A stretch of 44,749 nucleotides of DNA, taken from the NCBI GenBank assembly GCA_902629125.1, contig CACOPQ010000017.1:1-44749 (forward strand), read 5' to 3'. Shown here piece after piece: positions 43,635 through 44,749 of the stretch; the stretch's first letter is position 1, and each line of letters opens with the position of its first letter. The DNA is from an uncultured Alphaproteobacteria bacterium. GTDB lineage: Bacteria > Pseudomonadota > Alphaproteobacteria > Thalassobaculales > Thalassobaculaceae. A program made the position numbers and the translations under genes. The notes below the pieces were generated by a model. That model searched no databases and was not told where the DNA came from. It saw only the letters and a list, made by a program, of their open reading frames with translations.

Positions 43635-44749
43635 CTAATTCGACTGTTTTGCACGTGAAGGTGAGTTTAAATATCCAAAACGGATTTCCGGACTTACCCA
43701 AAAAAGTGCAATACATATAAGCGCTGATGTCACCGATATACAAAACATTAAATTATATCCATCAGTGAAATCATATATAAGGCCCCCACACCAAGCGCTG
43801 AACCCAGCACCCAGTCCTTGCCCCATCATGATCATTCCATAGATGGCACCAAGGCCTTTTCCAGAAAATAACTTTGCTAAAAGAGTAGCAATAATTGGTC
43901 CACGCGCACCCATACTTAATCCATAGGGAATCACCCAAAAGAGCACTAATCCTTCATAAGGAAAAAATTGTAAAGCGGCCAGTCCGAGCACACCGCTTAT
44001 TGTGAGCAAATAACTAATTGTTGCCACTAAGCTGTTCCCAAACTTATCCGCAGCTACCCCTGTCAGAAACATCCCAGCGAAGGACAACATTCCTGCAAGT
44101 CCAAAAGCACCCGCAGCCTCCAATTCACCAAAACCGAGTTCCACAAGATAAGCAACTGACTGAACGCTCACCCCAAAAATTGCAAAAGCCGTGAGAAAGT
44201 AGATTGCAAACATTATCCAAAAAACTGGCAACCTTACTGCGGAGCCAAGAGTATGCCCACCTTCAGCCCGCCCTGTATTTGTCCGTCTTGGATTATTCGG
44301 TGCACCCTGTTCGATTACTTTCCAGGGAATGAAAATTATAATTGGTATTAAACATAAAAACACTATTCCAAATTGTTGATATGTTAGCCGCCATCCATTG
44401 CTTTCAATCAATATTTGCGCTATCGGAGCTAAGATTAATATTCCAAAACCGTAACCGGCATAGACGAAGGCTATTGCAGTCCCGAGTTGCTTATCGAACC
44501 ATCTACTTACGAGGCTCTGAGCTGGAACCTGCCAAATCAGAGAGGCACCTAAACCAGTTAAAAGTCCAAGCGCTAGATAAAAATGCCATAGGGAGGTTAA
44601 GTTTCCCGCAGCCCAATAACCCGCTCCCAGACAGAAAACCCCAAAAACATAAATAAAGCGGCTGCCAAAACGATCAAAAAGATATCCAGACAATGGCGAA
44701 AAAACACCCATAGCGCCGATATAAACGGCGTAGATAGAGGCAATATTCG
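43635..44749 (-). CDS. MFS transporter, 5' end beyond the window
   Basis: The frame stays open to the right edge (Asn-Ile-Ala-Ser-Ile-Tyr-Ala-Val-Tyr-Ile-Gly-Ala ahead of Met at 44711), so the start and the first membrane segment are outside the window. GVFSPLSGYLFDRFGSRFIY is the conserved loop after segment 2, and SRWFDKQLGTAIAFVYAGYGFG is the segment 4-5 region of monocarboxylate/oxalate-type (OFA-like) transporters. The C-terminal half has FGLAGMLSFAGMFLTGVAADKFG and MMGQGLGAGFSAWCGG. About 11 membrane segments are visible. It lies 31 bp before the amidase and probably imports that pathway's substrate. A mono- or dicarboxylate is a fair guess. Confidence 0.9.
   Translation of the reverse strand, partial: NIASIYAVYIGAMGVFSPLSGYLFDRFGSRFIYVFGVFCLGAGYWAAGNLTSLWHFYLALGLLTGLGASLIWQVPAQSLVSRWFDKQLGTAIAFVYAGYGFGILILAPIAQILIESNGWRLTYQQFGIVFLCLIPIIIFIPWKVIEQGAPNNPRRTNTGRAEGGHTLGSAVRLPVFWIMFAIYFLTAFAIFGVSVQSVAYLVELGFGELEAAGAFGLAGMLSFAGMFLTGVAADKFGNSLVATISYLLTISGVLGLAALQFFPYEGLVLFWVIPYGLSMGARGPIIATLLAKLFSGKGLGAIYGMIMMGQGLGAGFSAWCGGLIYDFTDGYNLMFCISVTSALICIALFWVSPEIRFGYLNSPSRAKQSN

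Noticed and set aside
1-44749. CRISPR arrays, transposons, prophage or toxin-antitoxin genes
   Set aside because: No regularly spaced direct repeats, transposase or integrase motifs, or paired small toxin/antitoxin genes were seen on reading the window.

Overview
The window looks like accessory and catabolic chromosome of a free-living, probably marine alphaproteobacterium with an AT-leaning genome. The evidence is indirect: dense, mostly operonic genes, several TTG or GTG starts, a flavoprotein of the TIGR03862/HI0933 type at the left edge, bacterial-type gltB-gltD, and many families common in marine Alphaproteobacteria (TauD-type dioxygenase, GMC oxidoreductases, MmgE/PrpD, liv-type ABC uptake, LLM-class flavin oxidoreductase). 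I saw no rRNA or tRNA gene, CRISPR array, insertion sequence or phage gene. Both end genes run off the window.

Layout. 1-8.6 kb: a 5'-truncated flavoprotein, then a leftward block gltB-gltD-Lrp/AsnC regulator-LLM oxidoreductase (ammonia assimilation with an adjacent amino-acid-type regulator). 9.2-17 kb: a TauD-family dioxygenase converges on an alpha/beta hydrolase; then a rightward run of an orphan molybdenum hydroxylase large subunit, a gamma-glutamyltransferase-like Ntn hydrolase, a maleate isomerase/Asp-Glu racemase-like protein and a DapA-superfamily aldolase. 17-21.8 kb: a leftward five-gene branched-chain-amino-acid/amide ABC importer (binding protein, LivG, LivF, LivH, LivM), with a perfect 24-bp palindrome upstream and a strong hairpin inside the start of livG.

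22.3-24.9 kb: acyl-CoA dehydrogenase, APH-fold kinase and a small DUF6285-like protein. This trio resembles the LvaC-LvaA-LvaB set that handles 4-hydroxyacyl-CoA by phosphorylation. 24.9-29.4 kb: an unrecognised protein built from two copies of one domain, a NIPSNAP protein, a metallo-beta-lactamase-fold hydrolase and an MscS-type channel. 29.5-34.7 kb: tandem GMC oxidoreductases divergent from a ThDP-dependent enzyme. 34.7-36.5 kb: a second alpha/beta hydrolase divergent from a lone MlaF-like ATPase. 36.6-44.7 kb: one long leftward series of MFS transporter, amidase, enolase-superfamily enzyme, AroE-like dehydrogenase lacking the shikimate-binding serines, EamA exporter, MmgE/PrpD protein and IclR regulator, the last preceded by a clear inverted repeat.

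Together the genes suggest scavenging of small organic acids, amides and amino-acid-like compounds: import (liv, MFS), amide or peptide-bond cleavage (amidase, GGT-like), oxidation (TauD, molybdenum hydroxylase, GMC, LLM), acid or acyl-CoA processing (enolase, PrpD, DapA-like, racemase-like, ACAD/kinase), with released nitrogen able to enter glutamate through GltBD. Specific substrates cannot be read from the sequence.
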